A stretch of 64,000 nt of DNA from Trogon surrucura (lineage: Eukaryota; Chordata; Aves; Trogoniformes; Trogonidae), in NCBI GenBank assembly GCA_020746105.1, contig CM036620.1:2123118-2187117 (forward strand). The letters are read 5' to 3'. The stretch's first letter is position 1; every line of letters begins with the position of its first letter. The position numbers were made by a program, and so were the translations under genes. Below the pieces are notes generated by a model. It saw nothing but the letters and a program-made list of their open reading frames with translations, had not been told where the DNA came from and ran no database searches. This document shows, in pieces, positions 23,380 to 34,680 of this stretch.

Positions 23380-25199
23380 TTAGAAATGACGTCTGAGCAT
23401 TACACATTATAGGTGTGAAAGATGAGAAAGAGGATAAGAGTAATTGACAGTGTGACGGAGTGTGCACAGAGCAGAAGGCTCTAATTATCATAGCTGTTAG
23501 CTAGCCCAGGCCTGAGGAAAGTGTACCCCCCACCCAAGAGGCAGGGCTGTATGTAAAGTCTGCCAGCTGACCATAGCACAGCTGATTGCTCTTCCAGGAA
23601 ACCTCCTGCTGGAGTTGGTGGTGGGGAAGAGATCTGTCCCATTGATGCAGCGTGGAAATACTGTGCTGCTGAGCACGGACTCTAATGGCTTGTCAGAGCT
23701 GGCACTGTAAGACCTCAAGTGGGACTCCTGCTGTGCAATGACAAATGGAGCAAGTCCATCAATGTGCACACAAGAATCCTTTAGAGATGGACACTAGAAT
23801 GTAGGATTAGAAGTAAATATGCTACTTGAATTTATTGAACTTTTGTAGTTCAGCAATGTCCACAAACATTAAGCCTTGCTGTCCCCAATTTCTTTGTTGT
23901 TTCCCCATGTTGTTCTATGTATTAACTGGAAACGAGCTTTGAGTTTCCTTTAAAATGATTACTCAATTCCACTTAACTCTACCTGATTAGTAATAGTGAA
24001 GAACAGAAAGTTTACAATAAGCCCAAGCAAGTCAAACCAGCTGAAGAAAAAATGACTCTGGTGTCTGAAAGTATCCTGTCCTCTGTGTACTTTAATAGCT
24101 CTTCCACCTGAAGATGTCAGTACTTCACAGTAGTTGAACTAAACCCTAGTGATATTATATGTTAATTGAAGCCCTCATTTTTTTTCTTGTCAAAATGAAT
24201 GTCTAAAACTTTGATTTGAATGTGCTCTGGAGAGAAATTGCTACTCTTTCAATTACTCCTGATTGCATTTATTCCTTTTTTTTTTCTAGTTTTATTTAAC
24301 TTGCTGTGGAAGAACGTGTTTGTGCTATGCTTCAAAAACTGGTATTGAGTATTTTGCATCAAATATATATCTTTGAAAATCTGAAATTATATAAAAGTTA
24401 AAGAATCTACAGGGAGAGAAGCAAATAAGGAAGACTGCTGTCAAATAATTGATGAAAGCTCTCAGGATATAGAAAATAGTCAACTACCAAGTACCTTGTC
24501 CCTTGGCTAAGAGATCTCATGCTAAAATCAAGCCGGCATATTGATGTAGAAACCGGAGAGCAACAATTGCTGTAATTTAAGTTCGATTTCAAAGGAAATC
24601 TCTTTGCATCTGGTCACCTAAATCTTGGGGTTTGTCACGCAGGGTACAAAAAAAAAAGATATTTCCATTTTTGGACAGCAAGTGTCTTAAAAGACAGCAA
24701 ATTCTGTATAATATGGCACTGGATGTAGATATGGCTATGGCTACTCAACTTGTCAGAAAAGACAAAGGTAGAATAATCATGGTCATGTCCTCAGTCCTGC
24801 TAAAATAGAGATATTCAAGTTGTTTGATTTGTTGTGCAGGCTCTGTTTTGATAACAGGGTTGTTTCGAAGGGGATTGTGTCAATATGTGGAGAGGCTAGT
24901 TTTTACCAAGTAGGTCACTTGTTTTTCCTGTCTATTTAACTCAAACATTTCTCATAAGGAGATAAAACCATGAAATTGGCATTATTTTTATTTCTTGAGT
25001 GTGAAAACTGTAAGCTAAAGGTCAAGTCCCTGCCGTAGGAGTTGATATTAGAACTCAGATTTATTCCCCCCCTCCTCTTGAAAAATCAAGTGCTCATGAT
25101 ATCATAAAGCTAACAAACTAGCAGATATTTTTCCTGTTTTCTCTTGGCGCCCACGGCTTCCCAGGTAGGCACGTAGAGATGATCCTGCTGTACCAGTAG
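23380..25199. other. Non-coding stretch
   Basis: The first 110 bases continue the homeodomain-motif-rich block described at 23296. A strong acceptor (CCTTTTTTTTTTCTAG) ends near 24289. Two of three frames stay open for about 18 codons after it, up to a weak GTATTG donor. I recognise nothing else. Confidence 0.4.
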
Positions 25200-25218
25200 T
25201 GTCCAGTAGGTGGCACTC
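25200..25218 (+). promoter_or_regulatory. Strong CTCF-type motif
   Basis: The core CCAGTAGGTGGCACT (25203-25217) matches all 15 positions of the vertebrate CTCF pattern CCASYAGRKGGCRSY. It reads on the plus strand. The flank is GC-richer than the region and includes a second partial CCAGTAG at 25193. CTCF sites mark insulators and loop anchors, and orientation sets loop direction. Occupancy is inference. Confidence 0.65.
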
Positions 25219-27948
25219 CAGCCGCACGGATAGAGTGAAACCACAGTTAAGTTGGTTTCACTGTTACAGAATGCTAGCGCTTTGTAAGTTGAAAATTAGC
25301 ATTTTACAAGACAAAATAAAGACGTATTTTATGATTCACATAACGACAGTTGTGCATGCAAAGCTATTTTCTATTAAATGTATTATTTCCCATCACGGTG
25401 AACACCACAAAAATATTATCACTGCACAGTTCACTAGCTAGGGGATTAAAGAAAATGCTCAACTGTGGAAGACCATCAGTATACTTATTAGAAGATGATT
25501 ACATTTGTTCATCAAAATCACTTCTCATAGCAATTTTGAAAATCATCCGAGTTTATCAAATAGATCCGTTGCGGAAAAAAATCTAAAATGAGGACTGTAA
25601 GACGGGGAACCAACAGGGATTAGGAAATTAACTCCATCTCATTGTGTGCAACAGTTGCACTCTCTTGTCTATACAGTTTGGCAAGACTTATTTCTTAACT
25701 GACTGGCTGCTTTGTCTCCCAAACTCCTATAAATCTTTCTGAAAACTTAGTACAGAATTTCATGTCTATAATAATTACAAGTTGTCTAAATTCCAGCTTA
25801 AATGCAATTATGAGCTGTTCATGACTACTGCTTCTTGTGTCTGCATGATTTTACACACTTGGTGCAGTGAATTGTTCACACAAAGCTATCTGGTCTCTTC
25901 TCGGCTTCATTTTGGAAATGAATACCAACTGCACAGGTTTCCTTTCTTTTAGTTTTCCCTGAGAGCAAAAAGGCATGGCCAGTTCTTGGTTCCCTGCAGT
26001 GTATCCAAACTGGGATTAATATATTGCTGACCCTGGAATAGTTCCATCAGGACCGGAGCTAAGTCATCGCAGGACTGAAAGCGAGGGAACATCAAGCTAT
26101 CTGCTTATCAAATACAGACTGGTTCCAAGATACATCTGTGACAGAACAAGATAGCATCCAATTCATCCAGCACCTTATGTATACAGAGTTTTTGATCCCT
26201 ATGATTTAACTGAAGTTTTCCAATGTATAGCAGATAGATTTTACTTAGCTCTAAAGACAGTTGCTTTAAATCCTTTACATGCTACAGTGAAAATATCATG
26301 TGAAATTGTGCAGTAGGTGTCAGGAGTGACATCTGTTTGCCTTTCTACTCAGTGTTTTCCTACCAAATCTCATAAAGGCATGTGATAGGACTAGGACAGT
26401 AAGGAGAACTAGTCGCTGTTTTGGTAAGTACAAGAAATCCAAGTCATCCATCTTCACTGTTCTGGCCTCAGACTGAGCTCTTACGGTACTTTGAGAACTG
26501 TGCAATTATTTTGCATTTACATGGAAAAATACTCAATAAAATATTATTCTTTTCAGTTGGCGTTCATATCACTGATTATCCACTTCAATGCTTTGTGTGT
26601 ATTACTTCTCCAGGTAATAGTTTGGGAGAAAATTTGTTTAGGAAAGTATAACAAGGCCTGGGTGGCAACTCAAATACCTATACCTGGCAGTTACTTTATG
26701 AACTTAAACAATGGTTTTGATCACCTGTTGATGACAGTTAGGTTTGCATGACCTTCTGCATGGGGAGTTGACTGGAATTGAACTGCTAGAGCTGGAAGAG
26801 GAAGACTATCCTGAATTGAGATGAAAAGCCAAAAAGCAAAATGTCTTTGTAATGCCCAAAATCCCTCACAGTATTTTGTTTCACGTGAAGAGATCCTTGG
26901 GAATCTCAGCAGTTCATCAGGCCGTACATTTTCTGCTTTGGAAGGCTATAGGTAGTGTAGTGGTATGAACTGTGTCTTAAAATAGGTTTGCAAATTAAGC
27001 TAGAGGTTAATGTCCCGTCATGTAGGAGATAAAAGCAGCTTTAAGGAAGATCACTAGGGGTTGTTGAGTCTTTTGGATTATTTTTTCTTTTAAGCTTTAT
27101 TATTCAGGCAGGAGTGCTTAGGTTTTGTGAGGTCAGAATAAAAACAAATGAAGAAACAAAAAAACACTCAGAAAATAAAAAAAATGCCCCCCTCCCCCAA
27201 ACCTTCATGATATGATTTGTAAGAGAGAGATTTACCTCACTGTAATTGCATTAACTTTGTGTTCTCAGTGTAGCCAAACCTGGTTTGCACAAGCTGTCTG
27301 GCAGCTTTCATCCCAGATCTCCGACCATAATCAATAGGGAAATTGTCCTCTCTGCAAGCCCTTGAGCTTTCTAAGTGTTTCCTTCTGCAGCGTTTGTGAA
27401 GTAGCAATAAGGTTTTGCTCACTGAAGTTGCATTGTGTTTTAGAAAAAAAAATCTTCTGACATACTAATTGTGTGGAGTGTAGTTTCACCTCCTCAGTTT
27501 GTCAGATTACTGTAAGTGACAGCCAAAGTAACAGTGGAAAGCAAGAGCTTTAGAAAGATAGCTCACTTTTCAATTCACTTTACATCAGGGAGGAATGTTC
27601 CATCTATTCCTAGAAGAAAGCGCCTTTAGAGGCTATCGGTGCCTTCTCAGCCTGCGAAACCAACAGCTTGAAAGTCCAGGCAAATATCAGAGGGGTTACT
27701 GCATAAATAAATGTGCTTTTGTCTTTATTTCAGATATGGGAAGCTCAGAACTGTCATCAGAGAAGACCGTGTGGATATGACTGAAGGCTATAATTTCTCT
27801 AGCATGCAAAAGCACGTCAGGTCTCTCTCATATGTATGCTGGACAATTATGTGAGCATAACACCATCTCTATAGAATAACAACCGATATTTTTTTTGTAA
27901 TAAGATTCAGTGTCTAAAACTACTGGCACAATTTAGAACTTGTAATGC
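25219..27948. other. Non-coding stretch
   Basis: I see no gene I can support. An acceptor (TGTCTTTATTTCAG) at 27733 is followed by about 38 open codons in one frame (start YGKLRTVIRED) that run to a stop with no clear donor. It might be a 3'-terminal exon. Purine- and C-rich simple sequence occurs at about 27148-27205. Confidence 0.4.
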
Positions 27949-28017
27949 TAATAATATATTTCACTGCTTTGAAACAGTGTATTATATGTATTAGTAATAC
28001 ATTTCATTGCTATGGAA
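27949..28017. repeat. Diverged 43-bp tandem duplication with hairpin
   Basis: The 26 bases from 27949 recur from 27992 with about five differences (period 43). The first copy also forms an imperfect hairpin: 27954-27966 pairs with 27975-27987 at 11 of 13 positions around an 8-base loop. The stem is too short for a typical microRNA precursor. Confidence 0.6.
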
Positions 28018-30029
28018 TGGCCTTAATTTTCCAGCCCCTTTGATACTAACACACAGGATCTCCTTCTGAAAATTATTATTTCTCACACAATGACTTTTTC
28101 TCTCTACTTCCCAGCTGGCCTGGATGCAGTTCCATTCCCTTTGTTTTTCTGGCTTGGGAACTGTTCCTTAAATGCCAACAGCACATGCTACAACCTTTGA
28201 TCCTCCCTTGACTCCTTTCCCCTGCCACCTCAATGTCTACCAGGGAAACCATGAGTCTGTAGATAGCATCGCTTGTGTGGTCAGATGCATCTGGCAAAAG
28301 TCAGAGTGCAACTAGGAAAGCTCCTCAAGAGATGAGGTTAGTCTCAGTCAGCAAAGATTTTGTGAAAATGCATCTTCTGGAACATCCGTAAGAGAGAGGA
28401 TTCATTCTCAAGTTGGGATGTTGTCACATTAGAGGAAAGTCAAATTCATCTGTTGTTGCTTCTCTGTTTTAAGCCTCTCCTTCAGTGCTGGTCACGAGTT
28501 CCATAGGTCTTCATATGAGGTTTTACAGTCTTAGTTAAAGCCTACAAATACTTTTATTTTTTCGTAACGAACAAACACATGTACAGTGGGTTCTGCTTAA
28601 TTATAGAATGAGACAGAAAAGCCAAGTAGCTAATCTGCAAAGCTTTCTTTGCACCAAGCCTTGAGATGGTACAAAGGACAGAATTAGTTCTTACCAAAGA
28701 AAAAACAAGCTAATTTGTTAGAACAAAAATTACCTCAATGAACACTATGCTGTCCTGGGAACCTGGTTCCATTGCTTTCTCAATACTCGGTGTATAAAAA
28801 GAAAACTAACGAGAATGGTGGGGATGTATTGTGATGGAAATTGTTCAAAATTGGACTGAAATACTGGGGGTTTTAATTTTGTTTGATATTCTGAGTAACT
28901 CTCTTGGCAAAGCATTCATCATGCAGTAGACATCTGTGTGGCGCAGGTCATATGTAAAAGTATATGCAGGGATGTGCAAGTCATCGCTAAGACACATTTG
29001 AGTTCTGAGCAGAAGTAAATTGAAAACACTGGAACATCTGGACAAAATGCTTTTAAATGAGTCTTTGCTGGAAGGCACAATAAAGAATTATGTCTATTAT
29101 GTTTTCAGCCTGTTTGTAGCAAGGAATTGGATTGCTGAGTTCCTGTCAGTATTTCCAGTGCTGAGGTAAAACTGCAGCAAGCAGAATTGAACACATTGTC
29201 AGTCAGTTCGAAGTTAGTTTCTCCAGAAGTCTGCAGAAATCATCTTTTTTGGTTTGCAGAATTTGCTGGGAAATATTTTTAAGAAAAATATGCTCTTGTA
29301 CAGCAGTGCCATTTGAAATTCTTTTAGGTGATGTGTTACTTGTTGCTTGTGATGTATGGAATAGGGGGTATCTTTTGATGAGAAATAAACAGAATTGTCC
29401 GAGGCTTACACACAAAGACCTGCTTATTGGACAAAGGATGTATGCAGTCAGGTCTCCAACAGGAGAATTCACCTCTTGTTTCATTCAAGGGTATACTAAC
29501 AGATTTTTCTGAACCTCTCATATATTAGGGGTCTGATTAGAGGAAAAAAAGCAAAACAAAACCAACAATGGAGCCAATAGGACTGTCTCTTCTAATCTTA
29601 GTGGATTTTGAACTAGACTTCAGTATTTGCTTTTACGTTAACCAGTAGGAAAAAAAGGGAAGTTGTATGTTTTTTAATTGTTCTGCCAGCAAATGTCTCA
29701 CACTTTTTACAGTTATGAATCATTATTTAGCTGACTTTGATCACATCGTTAAAAGAAATTAAAAATTGATGACATGATTTTCATTGTTAGGGAGAAATGT
29801 TCAGTAGCTTCAGCATCAACTATTTCAAACCCTTCCCCAAGAGACATGTTTACACAGTAATCTAACCAGAAAAAAAATTTCAGGGGTTCTTTTAGTGTTT
29901 TCATGCTTTATATGAAATTTAATGTACCTAAAGAAAATTGAACTCCACACATTAAAATTAATTTATATTTCAGGCTTTCTCAATTTTAGTTATTCCTATG
30001 CCCTTCACACTGCTCACACAAAGGGATTC
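28018..30029. other. Non-coding stretch
   Basis: I see no repeat family. Overlapping open frames of 87 and 93 codons on opposite strands at 29203-29512 show no recognisable motif and are best read as chance. Confidence 0.45.
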
Positions 30030-30158
30030 TAAAATGGCCTGAAAATGACGATTTATCACAAATGTAAAGCATTTGGCAGAGTACTGTTGATGCAAATGAG
30101 CTTGGCTGTGTTCTTCTATAATAACTGCTTGGATTAATTATTCCTTCTCCTATCACAG
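30030..30158. promoter_or_regulatory. Candidate conserved non-coding element with octamer
   Basis: This segment contains a perfect POU octamer ATGCAAAT (30090-30097), a GGATTAATTA homeodomain-type cluster near 30131 and mixed, low-repeat sequence. It abuts the acceptor and open block at 30159. The combination suggests an enhancer or a conserved intron flank, but no alignment is available. Confidence 0.3.
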
Positions 30159-30353
30159 GAATGTTCTGAAGTACACTGTATTTATGCTGTTTGGCATTAT
30201 GCAGAAATTGCTACTAAAAACCTTGGAGATACTGTTCTGCTGTGCTACACCTGCCATTTTCACAGGCTTAGTGATTTTGCTGCATGCTTCAAGTTTGTGC
30301 AGGGTGCAGGCGTTTTAGTTCACTTAGCCACGGAGCAGGAGAACGTTTCCTAA
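30159..30353 (+). CDS. Possible terminal exon, 64 codons, family unknown
   Basis: A good acceptor (ATTCCTTCTCCTATCACAG) at 30158 is followed directly by a 64-codon open frame without an internal ATG start, ending in TAA at 30351-30353. The frame starts ECSEVHCIYAVWHYAE and is rich in Cys and His, including CYTCHFH in the middle, but the spacing matches no zinc-finger pattern I know. A possible internal donor is the GTGCAG near 30304. This is the longest acceptor-linked open run I found. A given frame stays open this long by chance a few percent of the time, and many acceptors were examined, so it remains tentative. Confidence 0.2.
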   Translation, partial: ECSEVHCIYAVWHYAEIATKNLGDTVLLCYTCHFHRLSDFAACFKFVQGAGVLVHLATEQENVS

Positions 30354-33300
30354 AAATCTAAGTAATCCCTGAAAAATTCTTACTAGCTTGATTGGTCTGA
30401 TTTCTGAGATGTAATACAGCCATAAGAGTAGACTCAAAAATGAGAAGTCTCTTATGTGTTGTATAGGAGTGAGTATATGAAATGTAAAGGTACTTCAAAT
30501 TTATTTTTTTTTTATGGAAACAAGAGAGATCTGTCTCCAAAAGGAGAAAAGCTGTTAAGATGCTTTTGTGCTATAGTAGTTGCAGGAGAGTGGCAGAGTT
30601 ATTTTGCTTTCAGACCTAATGAGCTGCTATATACCTGGCAGGAATAAAAACCAAAAAGCAGATCTGTGCAACATAACTCAGCTGTGATTCAAGACAATGC
30701 TGGTGCCACGATAATAACGATTATTTTTTTTAGTTTGTTATTCTGTATAAAGGGCGAAAGTAAATAGGAGGATGTGTCCCCAAAGGTCAGTGGGTGTAGC
30801 TTTTTTAGGTAGGCAGCTAGAGAGATGCCTTTCAAGGCATTTCATGACTAACGTGGGTCTCTTGATTTGTATATGCCAAATTGAGACCAATGTTTGTAAA
30901 AATGGAAAAGCGCGGGGGGGCAAAAGAGCACAAAAGAGGAGGAGGAGGTAAAGAAAAGCATGTGCAACAAATAAGAATGCAACCTCACTCGTTTTATGGT
31001 TTGCTTGTCTATTATGTGCCCTTCTGTCTTTCTTGTGTCCATATTTGCACTGTAAATTCTATATTGTGAGTTTACTAAGTTACAATTTGACCTGAAACAG
31101 GTGTGTAGAATGTAAATGGAGTATAGATCATCTTTCTCTGCCAAGCATGCTTGCCCTTCTCAAGTCCAAACAGTCTAATTTTACCATCACAAAAGCAGAC
31201 AGTAGTAGTAAGGAAAATCGTAACGATTCAGACAGTGGATCCTATATTCTTCAAGGGCACCAGAGAGCAGCATAAACTAAATATGTGGTTTAATCATCAC
31301 CTCTCCAGGAACACTGCAGGAATCCTGTGTGCTTGTTGCATTCTTTTTTTTGTCAGGCTATGTTTGTGTGTCACTCATCTAAGAAATCAGTTGGTGATCA
31401 GGACCTGGGACATAGATGCTGAGCTTGAAAATACTCGCCTTTGGTAAATATCCGTTTCTGAATGGACGTGTCCTGAGCTGCCTTTAAGTGCCGGTATCTG
31501 GAAAACTTGTCCTTGGTGTTGAGGCAGATGGACTGAAAGTCTATGTGAAGACAGGGAAATTATATGCAACTTAGGAATCTTTCCTTCATTCTACAGCAAT
31601 GTTTTATTCCCATGGGAAGAGTCGCTTCAAAACTCCTTCAAGTCTATTTCACGAATTCTGCAGAGGTCTCTTCTGTAATTTTACATCATTGTTTAATAAG
31701 TAGGTTATATGTAATAATTTGATGGGTGTTGTGCTTCGCATATTATTTTAGCACTTGAATCTACAGTACATCCATGTTGATGAATTACTATGAAGAAAAG
31801 AAATTCTTTGGAAAACATATTTTCAATTGAAATCCTCAAACAAGGTATCACCACAGAAACAGCAAGTCATTACCCAAAAAAACCCCTTAGCTTCCGTAAA
31901 AGCTCTAAGTTTGGGTGGCTCCACTTAAAATGCTTAGAGAAGGAAATGACAAATACTTGAACTTTCACAATGTTTTCCATGAGTCCTTCATAGGATAGTA
32001 GCTTTCCATGGTGTCTACCATATAAAAGTGAGTGGTGCAAGATTGCACTTTTCCCAGTGATAGTTGCTCTTCCAGGCTGAGGTATGGACTCACTGGTGTC
32101 GGTTAAATCATAGGAAAGGAAGTAGAGATTGCCTAAGAGAGCTGACCAGGAAGATAACCTTGAACTGCTGAAATTTATTGGAATGCATATCCACTTGTCA
32201 AGGATGTGCCGAAGTATCTTGAGATCCACAGAGTGTTTGTTGTGTCTCTAGGACCTCTGTGTCTCTGAGGTGTTTGACACTTGTTGGCTGTCTGGAATAT
32301 TTCAGAAGCGATCAGGCAGACAGATTTTAAGACAATACTTGATCATATGAATCTATAATTCCATTTTCACATGTTCGTCTGGCTTAGAACAATGCTTTTT
32401 ATTGAGTGTGTGGCTGTGTTATGCGGAGTCAGGCACATGGCTCTTGGCTGGATCTCAAGTTGGGCAGGGCAAAATTTGGGCAGGCTCATATTAGATCTAG
32501 TATATGTCAACTGAAAGACATGCAACAGTTCCATCAAACAGGATTGCCCTTCAGCTAATGATACTTCATTACGCTCTTAAAGAGAGATGAGGCTCTGAGA
32601 GAGTCTAATTAGGAGAAAAGGAAGTTAAGTTTCTACATGTAATTTTCACTGTATTTCTGCATAGATGCATTCTAGGGTGGATTCCAGGTAATTACTGAAA
32701 TAATAGAACTGTTGGGTAATGATTAGTTATGTTCTTTAATTATCTCTTATTTCTATAGCACCCGGGGATTACACAGTGCTATACTATACAAATGTGATTA
32801 TAAAATACAGTATAAGAAGAGAGGAAGTCGTATCACTTAGAGGAGATAAGCATAATATTTGTCTTGTAAATGAGTACAGGTTTTGTTTTACTCTTTCTTG
32901 TCTTCCTAGAGAAAGCATTTCATTGGAAAAATGCAGTTCTTTAAAGCAGTACTGGGTATAAGGCCAATTTAATAATGGAAACTTCCTCAGTATTACTAAC
33001 CTTGCTCTTTCAACTCCTACATACTTCACTTCCTTTTATTTGAAAATTCATCATGGAAATTATGTTAGAGTGAAATGGGAAGGAAAGAATCTGAATAAAA
33101 TAACATTTGTAATAAAAATACACTAAGTTTTATGACAAGGTATAAATACTGTTAGGATGATAAAACAATTAATGTAGCATAAAAACATAAGCATCTATTA
33201 GGCTTCTCTTACTTCTGTAGGCTCTTGGTTGTCTGAGGACATTTTATATTAAATTGTAATTTAAAAAACTTGGACACTTTAATTGTGGTGTTAAAAGACA

Positions 33301-34469
33301 CTTTTCCTTCTCAGTCTCATCAGACTCTTTTGTTACTTACATGACAATCTCTATAGAATTTCTTACTTGAAAAACATGTTAAAATTGCTTCCTGTGACTT
33401 GCAAGTCATGGCAGCATTCTGTTTCAAAAATTGATCAATCAATTTAAGTATTCAGAAGAAGCTTTTCTGGAAATTTGCAGCTGGGTCTACTAAAGCTGCT
33501 TTTTAGAAAAGCAGGATAATATTACTAACAGTATTATGGGACTGTTTATGAAAAAAAAAAAACTTTTTTGAATTGGATGATCTTAAATCTAGACAATTCA
33601 CATCCAGGTGTTTGGAAACAATTGGTAGCAGATCTGTCTGTGCTGCAAATATTTATTTGAATAGCATCTTTGAGAGCAGTCCTTAGACCAGAAAATGAGG
33701 CAACACAGCTGTATTAAGACTGCCAGGCCTATGTAAATAACAATATTATTGATACTAAATTACATTAAAAAAAAAAATAGTGAATGGAGGAACCTGGGAA
33801 AGCAATTATCATAAAACTAACTTGGTATTTTTGTAATGAACAGATGGTTGGTGAAATGTAAGTAACGTGCTTAGAAACCAGATGTACTTTCAATTTAGAA
33901 AAGAGTGCAATGTAAAATCAGTATCAATTCTATTTCTAATAACTATGAAGTTTGAAGTTTGAGTTAAGATTAGTGATAGGAAGTATATGGTGGTAGTCTC
34001 TCTGGATTTAGTGACTGTCTGTGAGAAATTGTGTTGCAGGTAGCTGCTTGCTTGTAGAACCCCACAGTAGAAAATACACTTTTTTTCAAGTGATTTGCAT
34101 GTGTATGTGCAAAGTCTGAAACAAAATATTTTTTTTGATGAGACAACAAGAACTTAGGCAAAACAAATAAAATCCTCAAATAAAACATTTGGGGGAAAAG
34201 TCAAATACTTAGGATACAGCATCAGGAAGCAAAGAACTGTTTTCTCTGTTTTAATTTATTTGTAACATTTATATTTCAGTTCTAGATACACTAAGTCTGT
34301 AGATACATGGTGGGAAGTGGGGAGGCTGTAGGTGCGGTTTTCTTGTTTGGTTGTCTGTAGTAAGTAATTCTCCTGACTAAATCCTGCACTTTGTGCTTCA
34401 CTTCAGTCTGTGTAGGAGATGTAACTACTAAAATACTTTCTGTCTCTTTGAATTTCTCCTGTATTTCCC
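30354..34469. other. Non-coding stretch
   Basis: It holds a G7 run (30914-30920) and a purine tract with four GAG units (30932-30948). Two strong acceptors are near 32759 (CTCTTATTTCTATAG) and 32910 (CTTTCTTGTCTTCCTAG). After the first, one frame is open for about 66 codons, from PGDYTVLYY to a stop, and crosses the second acceptor. After the second, another frame is open for about 20 codons with a GTATAA donor-like string. None is convincing as a product. An A-run of 12 starts near 33550. Confidence 0.4.
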
Positions 34470-34680
34470 TCGTGTGCTATAATTAAAACTAACATTGCTT
34501 TGAATGCATTACTGGTCTGTCAGGCACTTCAAAACTGCCTGCACATGCTGTAAATACGTGCACTGCTACAAAAATTAGTGTGACTGTATTCTCATTTATT
34601 TCTCTAATTAGTCAAACTGCAAGTACTACCTCACATTTATGGGATAAACCTATTTCTATCTATAGCAACTATATTTTCCT
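34470..34680. promoter_or_regulatory. Candidate conserved non-coding element
   Basis: Mixed-composition sequence with repeated TAAT cores (TATAATTAAAACTAA near 34478 and TCTCTAATTAGTCAAA near 34601) and ACTGCCTGCACATGC between them. No frame is open throughout. The texture resembles homeodomain-bound enhancers. The limits are approximate. Confidence 0.22.
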
